A DNA stretch of 64,000 nt from Litchfieldia salsa (GCF_900104555.1 NZ_FNJU01000002.1:124001-188000); one strand, 5' to 3'; shown: positions 36,931 through 46,666, counted from the first letter of the stretch. A program made the numbers and translations. The notes: a model not told the origin generated them from the sequence alone.

Positions 36931-37707
36931 ATTTTGGATATTCTTATTCATCTGTTTAATTGCAGCTTTTTCTAATCGAGAAACCTGAGCTTGGGATATC
37001 CCGATTTCTTCTGCAACCTCCATTTGTGTTTTTCCCTGAAAGAATCGTTTCCTGAGGATCATCTTTTCTCTCTCATTTAACCTTCTCATTCCTTCTTGTA
37101 ATGCAATTTCTTCTATCCAATTTATATCTCTATTTCTTTCATCACTTAACTGATCCATTACAAAAATAGGATCACCACCATCATTATAAATAGGTTCAAA
37201 TAATGATACAGGATCTTGTATTGCATCAAGAGCGAATACGATTTCTTCATGTGGGACTTCAAGAACCTTGGAAATTTCTTCTGCTGTTGGTTCCCGGCTT
37301 GTCTCACTCATAAGGCGCTCCCTAACTTGCAGCGCTTTATAAGCGATGTCTCTTAATGAGCGTGAAACTCTAATCGGATTGTTATCACGAAGATAACGTC
37401 TTATTTCGCCAATAATCATCGGTACAGCATATGTTGAAAATTTTACGTTTTGGCCTAAATCAAAATTATCAATTGATTTCATTAATCCAATACATCCTAC
37501 CTGAAATAGGTCATCAACATACTCTCCTCTGTTATTAAAACGCTGGATTACACTTAGAACAAGCCTTAAATTACCATTTACCAGTTTTTCCCTGGCATAT
37601 AAATCACCGCTTTGCATTTCTCTAAAGAGTTTACGCATTTCTTCATTCTTAAGTACTGGAAGCTTTGATGTATCTACACCACAAATTTCTACTTTATTTC
37701 GAGTCAA
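36928..37707 (-). CDS. sigG: Late forespore sigma factor SigG
   Basis: SigG directs late forespore transcription after engulfment. The 259 residues are in the order of B. subtilis: N-terminal TRNKVEICGVDTSKL, region 2 with DDLFQVGCIGLMKSIDNFD and KFSTYAVPMIIGEIRRYLRDN, region 3, and region 4 helix-turn-helix QMEVAEEIGISQAQVSRLEK. The start is TTG at 37707, with AGGAGGG 6 bases upstream; the open frame continues upstream to 37857 but that part is the promoter/leader. The gene lies 160 bases downstream of sigE with its own sigma-F/G-type promoter. Confidence 0.96.
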   Translation of the reverse strand: MTRNKVEICGVDTSKLPVLKNEEMRKLFREMQSGDLYAREKLVNGNLRLVLSVIQRFNNRGEYVDDLFQVGCIGLMKSIDNFDLGQNVKFSTYAVPMIIGEIRRYLRDNNPIRVSRSLRDIAYKALQVRERLMSETSREPTAEEISKVLEVPHEEIVFALDAIQDPVSLFEPIYNDGGDPIFVMDQLSDERNRDINWIEEIALQEGMRRLNEREKMILRKRFFQGKTQMEVAEEIGISQAQVSRLEKAAIKQMNKNIQN

Positions 37708-37743
37708 TTCTTTCCCTCCTAACAGGAGTTGCTGTACAAAGTT

Positions 37744-37772
37744 AAGTATCTCCTTAGGTGGGAAAAATATGC
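37744..37772 (-). promoter_or_regulatory. Candidate sigma-F/sigma-G promoter of sigG
   Basis: GCATA (37772-37768) and GGAGATACTT (37753-37744) are 14 bases apart. They resemble the forespore sigma consensus (GYATA and GGNNANAMT). They end 36 bases before the TTG start. The position is what is known for sigG in B. subtilis. Confidence 0.6.
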
Positions 37773-37867
37773 ACGATTGTTCTTTCTTTTCATCTTCAGA
37801 ATATGATAAATGTAGATATATCAGGTGATTTAAATGTAAAAAAAGTTTTTTGTCCAAGTAAAATTTC

Positions 37868-38587
37868 TTATACCATTTTATTAAATTCTTTTCTCAACCT
37901 TTTGATAATTCTTTTTTCTAAACGCGATATATAGGATTGTGATATACCAAGCATATCTGCCACATCTTTTTGGGTTTTCTCTTCTCCCCCAATTAATCCA
38001 AACCGTAACTCCATAATCTGTTTTTCACGATCATTTAATTGGTGAAGTGCTTTAATTAATAACTTGCGATCTACATTTGCCTCTAAATCTTTTGTAATTA
38101 TATCATCATCTGTTCCTAAGACATCTGATAGTAATAATTCATTACCATCCCAATCAATGTTTAATGGTTCATCAAATGAAACCTCAGATCTTATTTTATT
38201 ATTTCTTCTTAAGTACATAAGAATTTCATTTTCAATACATCTTGATGCATATGTAGCTAACTTAATCTTTTTCTCTGGATTAAAAGTATTAACAGCTTTA
38301 ATTAGACCAATTGTTCCTATACTAATTAGGTCCTCAATATTAATTCCTGTGTTTTCGAATTTTCTAGCAATATAAACGACCAACCTAAGATTACGCTCAA
38401 TTAGGATCGACCTTGCAGCTTTATCTCCACTAGGCAACTTTTCTAATAAATGTGCTTCTTCTTCCTTGGAAAGCGGTGGTGGGAGGGCCTCACTACCTCC
38501 GATATAATAAATTTCATCTGTTTTAATCCCCAATTTTATTAGGAATTTATACCATATATAGGTTAAACGAAGTTTTAGTTTTGTCAC
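37868..38587 (-). CDS. sigE: Early mother-cell sigma factor SigE (pro-sigma-E)
   Basis: SigE is made as an inactive precursor and cleaved by SpoIIGA in the mother cell. The 239-residue protein shows the hydrophobic-basic pro-sequence (residues 1-27, [17 protein letters not shown]), region 2 ([39 protein letters not shown]) and region 4 ([19 protein letters not shown]). The start is GTG with a GAAGGGAG ribosome site. It normally sits directly behind spoIIGA, but here a 359-base gap with a structured repeat separates them. Confidence 0.97.
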   Translation of the reverse strand: MTKLKLRLTYIWYKFLIKLGIKTDEIYYIGGSEALPPPLSKEEEAHLLEKLPSGDKAARSILIERNLRLVVYIARKFENTGINIEDLISIGTIGLIKAVNTFNPEKKIKLATYASRCIENEILMYLRRNNKIRSEVSFDEPLNIDWDGNELLLSDVLGTDDDIITKDLEANVDRKLLIKALHQLNDREKQIMELRFGLIGGEEKTQKDVADMLGISQSYISRLEKRIIKRLRKEFNKMV

Positions 38588-38705
38588 TGCATGTTCTCCC
38601 TTCTATTTTACAAATTTGTGAGTAAGATAGTAATATCGATTGTTCAATTCCTTGACTTTTTAGAAGGCGCTTTTCACAAACTATGTAGCTATTTAACTAG
38701 GTTAG

Positions 38706-38825
38706 GTTGATTTGCACTCCAGGTATGTGCTTTCCGCGGGGCAGGTGATGAGCCTCCTCGTTCCTGCGGGGTCTCATCCTGCCTGCACATCCCGCAGGAG
38801 TCACATACCTTCCGTTCCAATCAAC
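38706..38825. repeat. Structured intergenic repeat, family A, copy 2
   Basis: This is a 120-base element in the 359-base spoIIGA-sigE gap, which holds nothing else I recognise. The ends GTTGATT ... AATCAAC pair, and so do AGGTATGTG and CACATACCT. Copy 1 has a different sequence in that stem, but also paired. The core TGAGCCTCCTCG, CCTGCGGGGTCTCA and CCCGCAGGAGTC is shared with the other copies. Confidence 0.85.
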
Positions 38826-38946
38826 GAGCTCTGCCAAATTAAATAAGTCTTCAAACTACAATCTTTTAGAAAAGAGCCTTTTAGAATAAAATATAACACT
38901 GTTAGTCATTTCAATATTCGTTAATTAGCGATCTTTGATAAAGTGA

Positions 38947-39873
38947 TTACGATGCAGGTTGGATTGATGATGTTACCAACATCTTAGGATGAACAATACA
39001 GTTATACTCGTCCTCTGAAGATAGAGTTGTATGATTCAAAGCAACAAGTGCCCTTTTTACACTGACTATTTCATTATCATGATAAACCGTTATTTCATCA
39101 GGCTTCAGCGCTAGTAAAAACTGATGGTCTTGACCAACTCCACGATAGGGTATTAAGCGAATTCTACTTTCCCAATGATGTGGTTCATCTGAATTATCAA
39201 TTCCAAATGAATCAAGGTTTTTAGATTGTTCAACAATACTTTCAGGTAGTAAATTAGCTATTTTAGTAGTATCAACAATCATTACAGGACTTTTACTGAT
39301 AGGATCATAGAGTTGGTTCCCACTGTCGATTAATCCCTTTAGGGTAAAGGTTACTTCCTCAATCCTTACTTCTACCTTCACAATTTGATCATAATGGATT
39401 TTTTTCATTTCAATATGATCCATTTGTTGCTTCGAAAATAACCATGCTATAGGAAACCCTAGTAAAACAAATAGCCAACTTATTGGATGGCCAAATCCAG
39501 TTGTAGAAGTAGCCATTACATTATTCGTAATACTAACCTCATATTCGAAAAAATAGTGGACACCTATCATTCCACCTCCAATCATAAATGTCGTGAAATA
39601 AAAGGTGAGTAACCCTTGAAAGAAATAACGAAAACGTTTATAACCAAACGCAGTTAATATAATAATGCACGAGAATAAAAACTTGATAACCGGATGTGAT
39701 GCGAGTGATTCTATCGGGGTAAACATCAGAAATACAATTGTGGACCCCAATAATGATGCAAGTAGAATTCTGAACTTCACTATTTTTCTCTTTAATATAA
39801 TAGCTGTTAATAACAACAACATAAAATCAAATAAGAAGTTTAACAGCCAGATAATATCCAAATAGATATACAA
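38947..39873 (-). CDS. spoIIGA: Sporulation membrane protease SpoIIGA
   Basis: This septal membrane aspartic protease processes pro-sigma-E after a signal from SpoIIR. The 308-residue protein has about five hydrophobic helices in the first 145 residues and a cytoplasmic protease domain with the catalytic Asp at residue 183 in LIDSGNQLYDP. The start is TTG at 39873 with AAAGGAG upstream. Its promoter lies about 165 bases upstream and sigE follows after an unusually long gap. Confidence 0.95.
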   Translation of the reverse strand: MYIYLDIIWLLNFLFDFMLLLLTAIILKRKIVKFRILLASLLGSTIVFLMFTPIESLASHPVIKFLFSCIIILTAFGYKRFRYFFQGLLTFYFTTFMIGGGMIGVHYFFEYEVSITNNVMATSTTGFGHPISWLFVLLGFPIAWLFSKQQMDHIEMKKIHYDQIVKVEVRIEEVTFTLKGLIDSGNQLYDPISKSPVMIVDTTKIANLLPESIVEQSKNLDSFGIDNSDEPHHWESRIRLIPYRGVGQDHQFLLALKPDEITVYHDNEIVSVKRALVALNHTTLSSEDEYNCIVHPKMLVTSSIQPAS

Positions 39874-40035
39874 ACGTATACTCCTTTCAAACAGATATCC
39901 GAGTCAGCAAGGGTTATTTCGCGAATCGATTACATATCACTTTTTTCACTCAACATTTTTATAGGAATTAGGTTGTTAAAGACTGACCACCTTTTTTAAT
40001 CACTAATAGTAAAGAAAACAGCCTTGTTAGAAATT

Positions 40036-40069
40036 AGTATATAGTACATCTTATAAGGAAGTCTGTCAT
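40036..40069 (-). promoter_or_regulatory. Candidate spoIIG promoter with 22-bp spacer
   Basis: ATGACA (40069-40064) and TATACT (40041-40036) are separated by 22 bases. In B. subtilis the spoIIG promoter is known for sigma-A hexamers 22 bp apart that need Spo0A~P. I did not find a clear TGTCGAA box next to it. Confidence 0.5.
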
Positions 40070-40207
40070 TTCATGCCGATAATAGTGAAGAAATTTTAGG
40101 AGATAACTTCGTTTTTTGTCATCCATATGGGAATTTACTCATTATTATTGTTAAATTCATAGGTATAAGGAGAATTATATTAGAAGAGGACACTCAGATA
40201 ATAAAAC

Positions 40208-40285
40208 AAAAAAGTGCCTGTATTCAATAACAGAAAAAGAAGTAAAGATCACCTTTTCCTAGTTATTGGATTGACAGACACTTTT
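40208..40285 (-). terminator. Long imperfect hairpin after ftsZ
   Basis: On the minus strand AAAAGTGTCTGTCAATCC and AATAAC pair with GTTATTG and ACAGGCACTTTT, with a central unpaired part of about 25 bases. A T run follows. It lies 23 bases after the ftsZ stop and probably ends the dcw transcript. The rest of the 434-base gap to spoIIGA holds only its promoter region. Confidence 0.65.
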
Positions 40286-40307
40286 GAAATATAACTGTTT
40301 GTTTGTA

Positions 40308-41462
40308 TTATCTTCGACGATTACGATTTCTTAAGAATGTTGGAATATCTAAAGCTTCTTCGCTTGATTGGTTACTACGTTGCCCACTTTGTTCCTGTTG
40401 TTGTTGTTGAGCTATAGGCTCTTCACGCTTTGTCTCTCTTTTTACACTTGTTGTCGGCTTTTGCGTTTGGAAAGAAGGGCGTGATGAAGGCTTCTGACTA
40501 CTCACTTCAGCTTCATTAAAACCAGTTGCAATAACTGTTACAACGATCTCGTCCTTTAGGTTATCATTAATAACCGATCCGAAAATCATATTTACTTCTT
40601 GATCAGAAGCAGAGGCAACAATATCAGCAGCTTCTTGAACTTCATATAAACTAAGATTTGTGCCACCTGTAATATTCATTAGAACACCTTGTGCTCCATC
40701 AATTGACGTTTCTAATAATGGACTAGATATCGCTTTTTTAGCAGCTTCTGCTGCACGATTCTCACCGGTTGCGACACCAATTCCCATTAATGCAGACCCT
40801 TTATTTGACATAATTGTCTTAACATCAGCAAAATCAAGGTTTATAAGACCAGGTACAGCAATTAAATCCGAAATACCTTGAACACCCTGTCTAAGCACAT
40901 TATCAGCTTCACGGAACGCCTCAAGCATTGGTGTATTTTTATCAACGATCTCTAATAAGCGATCATTTGGAATCACAATAAGTGTATCAACAGCTTCTTT
41001 CATTGCTGCTATTCCACCTGAAGCTTGTCCAGCGCGTTTTCTTCCTTCAAAGGTAAATGGTCTGGTAACTACCCCAACAGTCAATGCACCTAGGTCTCTA
41101 GCGATCTGAGCAATAACTGGTGCAGCACCTGTACCTGTGCCACCACCCATACCAGCAGTAACAAACACCATATCAGCTCCTCTAAGAGCTTCCTCGATTT
41201 GTTCTTTGCTTTCTTCAGCTGCTTTTTTACCTACTTCAGGATTAGCACCAGCACCCAATCCTCTTGTAAGCTTGCCTCCAATTTGCATCTTTGTTTCAGC
41301 TTTCGATAAGTTAAGCGCTTGTGCGTCAGTATTGACCGCTAAGAAATCAACGCCTTGTACTCCATGTTCGATCATTCTGTTAACAGCGTTATTTCCTCCG
41401 CCGCCAACACCAATTACTTTTATTGTTGCTAATTGATCAAGATTGGTATCAAACTCCAACAT
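40308..41462 (-). CDS. ftsZ: Cell-division GTPase FtsZ
   Basis: FtsZ is the tubulin-like GTPase that forms the Z ring. Its 384 residues include the N-terminal [13 protein letters not shown], the tubulin signature [14 protein letters not shown]7-loop residues [11 protein letters not shown], a Q-rich flexible linker (residues 320-370) and the C-terminal peptide [13 protein letters not shown] that binds FtsA, SepF and EzrA. It follows ftsA by 45 bases. Confidence 0.98.
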   Translation of the reverse strand: MLEFDTNLDQLATIKVIGVGGGGNNAVNRMIEHGVQGVDFLAVNTDAQALNLSKAETKMQIGGKLTRGLGAGANPEVGKKAAEESKEQIEEALRGADMVFVTAGMGGGTGTGAAPVIAQIARDLGALTVGVVTRPFTFEGRKRAGQASGGIAAMKEAVDTLIVIPNDRLLEIVDKNTPMLEAFREADNVLRQGVQGISDLIAVPGLINLDFADVKTIMSNKGSALMGIGVATGENRAAEAAKKAISSPLLETSIDGAQGVLMNITGGTNLSLYEVQEAADIVASASDQEVNMIFGSVINDNLKDEIVVTVIATGFNEAEVSSQKPSSRPSFQTQKPTTSVKRETKREEPIAQQQQQEQSGQRSNQSSEEALDIPTFLRNRNRRR

Positions 41463-41507
41463 CTTAGGTCCTCCTAGTTTCTCAGGTAAATACTCTCTTA
41501 TAACTTC

Positions 41508-42800
41508 TTATTCAAAGAAGTAACCAAAGAATTTCTTTACTTTTTTTCCTATTTTTTGATCAGGTTCAGTTTGTTTATTTTTAACTTGTTGTTGCTGTTG
41601 TTTAGGAACTCTTTTCTCAGTGCTTTCTACTGACACATCAGAACTTATATCACGGCCTTGAATTTTCGCATGCTCATATGCGAACTGAATAAGACCTACT
41701 CCTGTTGAGTATTGGGGTTCTCTTACACCAATATAGTCTGGCTTTGCAATCCGGATATTATTTTGTAAGACAGCTTGGGCTAATTCCAAAACACCAGGCA
41801 TACTAACTACTCCACCAGTTAAAACATACCCACCTGGTAAATCATTGACTCCTAGTTTTCTAACCTCATTTTGAACAAGATCAAGAATTTCTTCTAGCCT
41901 TGCTTCTATAATATCTGAAATTTCCAATTGAGTAAATTGTTGATGTTGATCACTACCAATTATTGGTACACTGAACACTTCCTCCTCCGAAGCTAAATCA
42001 TAGAAGGCATGTCCATGTTTAAGTTTAATTTTTTCTGCATCCTCAGTAGATGTCCTTAAACCAATCGATAAATCTTTTGTAATATGGTCTCCACCAATAG
42101 GTAAGACACTAGTCGACTTTAAGTGACCATCTACAAAAATAGCAATACTTGTAGATCCACCACCAATGTCAATTAGTCCTACACCTAAATTCTTTTCATC
42201 ATCTGATAATGTAATTGATCCAGCTGCTAAAGGTTGTAGACAAATAGCTACTATATCTAAGCCTGCTTTTTCAACACATCGAAGCAAATTATGTAGGATT
42301 GTTCTTGAAGTAGTGATAATTGTTCCTTCAACTTCTAACCGAACACCAAGCATTCCCCTTGGATCATTAATCTCATCATAACCATCCACTATAAACTGCT
42401 TAGGAATAACGTCAATGATCTCTCTTTCTGGTGGAATTGAAACAAATTGAGCCGCTTCAATCACTCTTGTTACATCATCAATACTAATTTCGCGATTTTG
42501 ACGATTTTCACTTGATACAGCTACTACTCCATGACAGTCTTGAAGTTGAACCTGATTAGCAGGAATACTCACAACAACTTGGTTAATTTGAATTCCTACC
42601 ATTCTTTCAGCTTGTTCAACTGCTTTTTTTATAGAATGAACGGTTTCATCTATATCTACAATGGATCCTTTTTTTAAACCTTCTGATTTTACATTTCCCA
42701 CCCCTATAATGTTTAAAGAATCATTGACCATTTCGCCAATGATAACTTTGACACTGGATGTACCGATGTCTAGGCTAACACAAATTTCATTGCTGTTCAT
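41508..42800 (-). CDS. ftsA: Actin-like division protein FtsA
   Basis: This actin-fold ATPase anchors FtsZ to the membrane. The 430 residues include the phosphate-1 motif SLDIGTSSVKVIIGE, the phosphate-2 block VGLIDIGGGSTSIAIF, the adenosine motif VLTGGVVSMPGV and a C-terminal amphipathic helix (KKVKKFFGYFFE) for membrane binding. A Q-rich segment precedes the helix. It forms a pair with ftsZ. Confidence 0.97.
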   Translation of the reverse strand: MNSNEICVSLDIGTSSVKVIIGEMVNDSLNIIGVGNVKSEGLKKGSIVDIDETVHSIKKAVEQAERMVGIQINQVVVSIPANQVQLQDCHGVVAVSSENRQNREISIDDVTRVIEAAQFVSIPPEREIIDVIPKQFIVDGYDEINDPRGMLGVRLEVEGTIITTSRTILHNLLRCVEKAGLDIVAICLQPLAAGSITLSDDEKNLGVGLIDIGGGSTSIAIFVDGHLKSTSVLPIGGDHITKDLSIGLRTSTEDAEKIKLKHGHAFYDLASEEEVFSVPIIGSDQHQQFTQLEISDIIEARLEEILDLVQNEVRKLGVNDLPGGYVLTGGVVSMPGVLELAQAVLQNNIRIAKPDYIGVREPQYSTGVGLIQFAYEHAKIQGRDISSDVSVESTEKRVPKQQQQQVKNKQTEPDQKIGKKVKKFFGYFFE

Positions 42801-42925
42801 TCTTTGGCACCTCCTTTTGCAATTAACAGGTCTTCGTTCTAGGATTGAAGAACAACAACTTTAACTATAAATTTATACATAAGAAAATTATTCAACAAAT
42901 AGAGTGCTTTCCCCTTTTAATTAAA

Positions 42926-43288
42926 TCAATTTTTTTCTATTTTATTTCGAGATAAGCTCCATTTTGATATTAAAATTCTTCTAATAACTGCTATATTCTG
43001 AAAAAGTCTTACTCCAAAAGCAAAAACAGCTACTAAATACAAGTCTACACCAAGATGAACACCTAGGAAAGCTAAACTTGCAGCTAATAGAATGTTAAAG
43101 AAAAATCCTGAAACAAAAACTGCTTGATCATAGATATTTTGAAGATGTGCACGTATACCACCAAATAAAGTATCAAGCGCAGCAAGTACAGCAATTGATA
43201 AATAGTTTGAGTATTCGTCTGGTATCGTAAACTGGGATGACAACCCCAGAATTATTCCTATTAATAGGCCAATCAAAGGGAGCCACAT
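42926..43288 (-). CDS. sbp: Small basic membrane protein Sbp (DUF1290)
   Basis: This is a 120-residue protein with three or four membrane segments and the invariant block YLSIAVLAALDTLFGGIRAHL. It belongs to the dcw cluster of Bacilli and its function is unknown. The frame is open to 43351, but the family start MWLPLIGLLIG is the ATG at 43288, with AAGGTGG before it, one base after ylxX ends. The C-terminal KWSLSRNKIEKN is basic. Confidence 0.93.
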   Translation of the reverse strand: MWLPLIGLLIGIILGLSSQFTIPDEYSNYLSIAVLAALDTLFGGIRAHLQNIYDQAVFVSGFFFNILLAASLAFLGVHLGVDLYLVAVFAFGVRLFQNIAVIRRILISKWSLSRNKIEKN

Positions 43289-43289
43289 A

Positions 43290-44027
43290 TTAATTTCCAC
43301 CTTTTTCTGTTTTAACTGGTTCCATATGTTTGATCCTAATTGGATCGTCATATGCTGGGATCGTTACTTCGACTAATGGCTTAGATATCGTTAATTTTAA
43401 ATTTTCAACGAAAAATTCATCCACAGCTTCTGACGCTTTCATTCGGTTATATAACTTCTCAGCATCTTGTGCCATCACTTTTATTTGAAAGGGTATGGTA
43501 TGTATTGAGTAAGAATCAATTTTAGTGGTTCTTTGAATTTCACGAATAACCGTAGTATTGATGACTCGATGATTATCGATCGATATGGCTTCAGCCTGAA
43601 AAGAGTTCAAATCATTTAATAATCTCCGTAATATATCTGCAGAAACAGTTTCAGTTGGCATTCCTATTTCATTAAATGCACGATCAACTGTTAAAATAAT
43701 ACCTGGGCCCTTTACTTCAGTTAATCCAGCTGCTTCCTTTAACTCCTCAAGAGTTTCCTTTAAGACCTGTTCTTTCCCATCATTTCGTTCGCTATTATAT
43801 TGTTCTATCTTCTCTTCATATTTATAGATCTCATTAATTAATTCTGAATGTAATTCTTGAGCTTTTTTCATGTCTTCCCTAAGCTCCCACATATCACGAG
43901 TATCTCGGACAACAGGTTCATTTACCGTTTGAAACTGAATAGCTAACATGAATCCAATCACTACAAGGATGACTGAAAAACTAATATTCATTTGTTTTCC
44001 CAAACTAACCACCTTTTCTTTATGCAT
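43290..44027 (-). CDS. ylxX: DUF881 membrane-anchored protein YlxX
   Basis: This 245-residue protein has one N-terminal membrane helix (SFSVILVVIGFMLAIQF), a coiled coil, and the DUF881 domain (VKGPGIILTVDRA ... ISIDNHRVINTTVIRE). The frame is open upstream to 44141, overlapping ylxW. I prefer the ATG at 44027, which leaves a short basic cytoplasmic tail; an ATG at 44051 is possible but has no ribosome site. It is a paralogue of the neighbouring ylxW. The function is not established; it sits among division genes. Confidence 0.85.
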   Translation of the reverse strand: MHKEKVVSLGKQMNISFSVILVVIGFMLAIQFQTVNEPVVRDTRDMWELREDMKKAQELHSELINEIYKYEEKIEQYNSERNDGKEQVLKETLEELKEAAGLTEVKGPGIILTVDRAFNEIGMPTETVSADILRRLLNDLNSFQAEAISIDNHRVINTTVIREIQRTTKIDSYSIHTIPFQIKVMAQDAEKLYNRMKASEAVDEFFVENLKLTISKPLVEVTIPAYDDPIRIKHMEPVKTEKGGN

Positions 44028-44052
44028 AGGAGGGTAATCCCCTAAACTCATC

Positions 44053-44760
44053 TTAATCGTTTGATGTTTGAAGTAAGGGATCCATCGTAATTTCGGCTTT
44101 TTCAATTGTAACAACAATGTTATCTTGAACCAGCTGTTCATTTACTCCTCCATTAATATTTAGCGCTGGGATTAGAACATCTGGGTTGCCAATAGCAGAT
44201 ATAATGAAAGGTGCAGGGTATTGGTTACCATCCACAGTGACAACTGGTCCATTGCAGTATAAATAAGAATTATGAGTTAATCTCTTTCCATTCACAGAAA
44301 CAGCTTGGGCACCTGATATAAATAATTCATTAATCACTTTAAACAAGTGGCTTTCATGAACTAGATAATTATTAACATCCTCACCAGAGGGTACATATGA
44401 AGCATCCTCCAGTGTAACACTAACTCCTGGACCTTTTACTTTAATTTCCCCTATGAACATACGATATTTTTCAACATCCTCAACAAGGTTAAAGTAAATT
44501 TGTTCTTTTTCTTTCATTGCTAATTCTTCTTCAATTTCTCTTACAATTTCCTGCTGAGAGGACAATTCTTCCTGAAGTTCTCTGTTTCTTTCCTTCTGTT
44601 CAATTAACAATGTACGAATTTCATTTTCTTTGCTCCATTGTCGATCAGTAAGTCTGCCATCAGGAGTCTCCTTTTTTGTGAATTGGTATGAAAATGAGAT
44701 CATAAAGCCCAAAACAATACATACCAATGAGAGAATAACATGTCTCCCCTTAAGTCTCAT
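44053..44760 (-). CDS. ylxW: DUF881 membrane-anchored protein YlxW
   Basis: This 235-residue protein has a signal-anchor helix (HVILSLVCIVLGFMISFSY), a coiled coil of Glu/Gln-rich heptads (residues 40-90) and a DUF881 domain (VKGPGVSVTLEDA ... AVSVNGKRL). It is similar to YlxX next to it and probably arose by tandem duplication. The start overlaps the divIB stop as ATGA. Its role at the septum is not known. Confidence 0.88.
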   Translation of the reverse strand: MRLKGRHVILSLVCIVLGFMISFSYQFTKKETPDGRLTDRQWSKENEIRTLLIEQKERNRELQEELSSQQEIVREIEEELAMKEKEQIYFNLVEDVEKYRMFIGEIKVKGPGVSVTLEDASYVPSGEDVNNYLVHESHLFKVINELFISGAQAVSVNGKRLTHNSYLYCNGPVVTVDGNQYPAPFIISAIGNPDVLIPALNINGGVNEQLVQDNIVVTIEKAEITMDPLLQTSND

Positions 44761-45533
44761 TCACTCTCTCCCCCCTCATCTGATAATTTATATTCTCTGA
44801 AGAAGGGAACAACATCAAGATGAATAACTCCTTTTAGAGTAGGGTCTAGCTCTCTAATAACAGTCGGATATGCAAGCATTTTTTCAGCAAAACCTCTAAG
44901 TGTTACACTTACTTCATATCCATTATTCATAAATAATGTAATGTGTAACCGATCAGAATCGTCTGGAGTATGATGTATTTCAGAAATAGAGTTAGCAATT
45001 CCTAGTGGTAATTTCTTTAATTCTGTCGCTAATTCCACAATGTCACCGTCATTCCAATTCACTAAAAACGGTGCATCTACTGCTTGTCCAGTGTCATCTA
45101 GAGCCTTTAAGGTTTTACCATTTTCTAAAACAGGATACACCTGACCTTCATCACTGACATAAGCAACTCTTCGCAATTCTTCCACTTCAATCACAACATG
45201 GTTTGGCAATTTCCTTTTTGCTACAGCACTTCTAATCTCTTCATGTTGCACTAAATTAGCTACTACATCGTTTTTATTAATTTTCCAAAAGCTTGTCCGA
45301 TCTGACAATCCACTTAGCTTAATAAGATTCTCATCAGATACATGTTGGTTTCCATTAATCGTTATTGAAGAAACTTTACTTAGTGGAGATTGTAAGTATA
45401 CGACTGTTATAACCATAAAGAAAAAACAAATGATCGTAATTGTAATTCTCCGGTTAGCTTTTTGCTTTCTTTTTTGTTTTAATTTTGGAATTCTGTCTTC
45501 AATTGTTACAACCTTATCAACCAAATTTCTCAC
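44757..45533 (-). CDS. divIB: Cell-division protein DivIB/FtsQ
   Basis: This bitopic membrane protein of the divisome pairs with FtsL and DivIC. The 258-residue protein has a basic cytoplasmic tail (KLKQKRKQKANRR), one membrane helix near residue 30-50, a POTRA domain (SKVSSITINGNQHVSDENLIKL) and a beta domain. The 224 bases between it and murB contain a small GCGGCAT/ATGCCG hairpin and AT-rich sequence, but no gene. Confidence 0.94.
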   Translation of the reverse strand: MRNLVDKVVTIEDRIPKLKQKRKQKANRRITITIICFFFMVITVVYLQSPLSKVSSITINGNQHVSDENLIKLSGLSDRTSFWKINKNDVVANLVQHEEIRSAVAKRKLPNHVVIEVEELRRVAYVSDEGQVYPVLENGKTLKALDDTGQAVDAPFLVNWNDGDIVELATELKKLPLGIANSISEIHHTPDDSDRLHITLFMNNGYEVSVTLRGFAEKMLAYPTVIRELDPTLKGVIHLDVVPFFREYKLSDEGGESE

Positions 45534-45757
45534 CCCACTTTAGGTGCAAGTCGGAACTCTTATACATAAAATCATATATTCAGGTGTGTTTTCAGAGGAA
45601 CTTCACACCTTTGCCATTATAACAATAAACGGCATTTACATGCCGCTTTACGAATTGGACTATGTGGACAGTGAATTCTACCTTTTCATGCATTTTTGAT
45701 CAACTTATGGAGAGTATTATATCACAATTTCCAATATATTGGTCTAAGAATTCTTTA

Positions 45758-46666
45758 TTACTTCCTGCCAATAATCTCAACTTCAGTTTCCATTACAACT
45801 CCATATTTTTCAAGGATTGTATCTTTAATAAACTGAATTAAATCTAATACATTTTGAGCTGTTGCTTCTCCAGCATTTACGATGAAATTCCCATGCATTT
45901 CTGATACTTGTGCACCACCAATTGAGTATCCTTTTAGTCCAGCTTCCTCAATTAACTGTCCAGCATATTGTGGAAGTGGATTACGAAAAATACTTCCTGC
46001 ACAAGGGTAGTTCCAAGGTTGAGTATCTCTGCGATAGTCTTTGTTTTTCTGCATGGTGAGCATAATTTCTTCTTTTTTCCCTTCCACAAGTTCAAATTCA
46101 GCTTCAAGAACGATTCCCGGACGCTTTTTTTGTAAGATAGAAGTTCGATATGAGAACTCAAGTTCATCCTTCGATAACCATTCTAATGAGCCATCCTCGA
46201 ATAGGACATGAGCTTTAGTTAGTATTTTAGAAATATCTGATCCATGTGCTCCTGCATTCATGTACACCGCTCCTCCTACTGAACCAGGTATGCCACTTGC
46301 AAAAGCAAAACCATCTAAGCCCTCCTTACTAATTACCATCGAAAGTTTTACAATTGGATATCCACCCCCAACGGTAACTGTTGTTCCGGAAATCAAAAGA
46401 TGATCTAGTCCACTACCTAATTTAATTACAGCACCCTCAATTCCTTTATCAGAAACCAACAGATTAGAGCCTCTTCCAATTACTGTCCAAGGCATTTTAT
46501 ATTTATTAATTAATTCAACTGTCTTTTTTATTCCTGCAATATCCTTAGGAATAATAAGCAAATCAGCAGGACCACCAATTTTAATGGTTGTATGATTGGA
46601 TAAAGGTTCATTTATTAAAAGTTTTCCAAGTTCAGATTCTTGTAATTCATGTAACATCTCATTCAT
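45758..46666 (-). CDS. murB: UDP-N-acetylenolpyruvoylglucosamine reductase
   Basis: This FAD enzyme reduces UDP-GlcNAc-enolpyruvate to UDP-MurNAc. The 302 residues have the FAD-binding [36 protein letters not shown], the catalytic Ser block CAGSIFRNP and [10 protein letters not shown] at the end. It is the type II enzyme lacking the C-terminal loop of E. coli. The order murG-murB-divIB is that of Bacillus. Confidence 0.97.
   Translation of the reverse strand: MNEMLHELQESELGKLLINEPLSNHTTIKIGGPADLLIIPKDIAGIKKTVELINKYKMPWTVIGRGSNLLVSDKGIEGAVIKLGSGLDHLLISGTTVTVGGGYPIVKLSMVISKEGLDGFAFASGIPGSVGGAVYMNAGAHGSDISKILTKAHVLFEDGSLEWLSKDELEFSYRTSILQKKRPGIVLEAEFELVEGKKEEIMLTMQKNKDYRRDTQPWNYPCAGSIFRNPLPQYAGQLIEEAGLKGYSIGGAQVSEMHGNFIVNAGEATAQNVLDLIQFIKDTILEKYGVVMETEVEIIGRK

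Noticed and set aside
37708-37857. N-terminal extension of sigG by 50 residues
   Set aside because: The extension covers the candidate sigma-F/G promoter and ribosome site; the TTG at 37707 matches the known N-terminus.
44028-44141. N-terminal extension of ylxX by 38 residues
   Set aside because: It lies mostly within ylxW in another frame and would place extra sequence before the membrane anchor not expected for the family.
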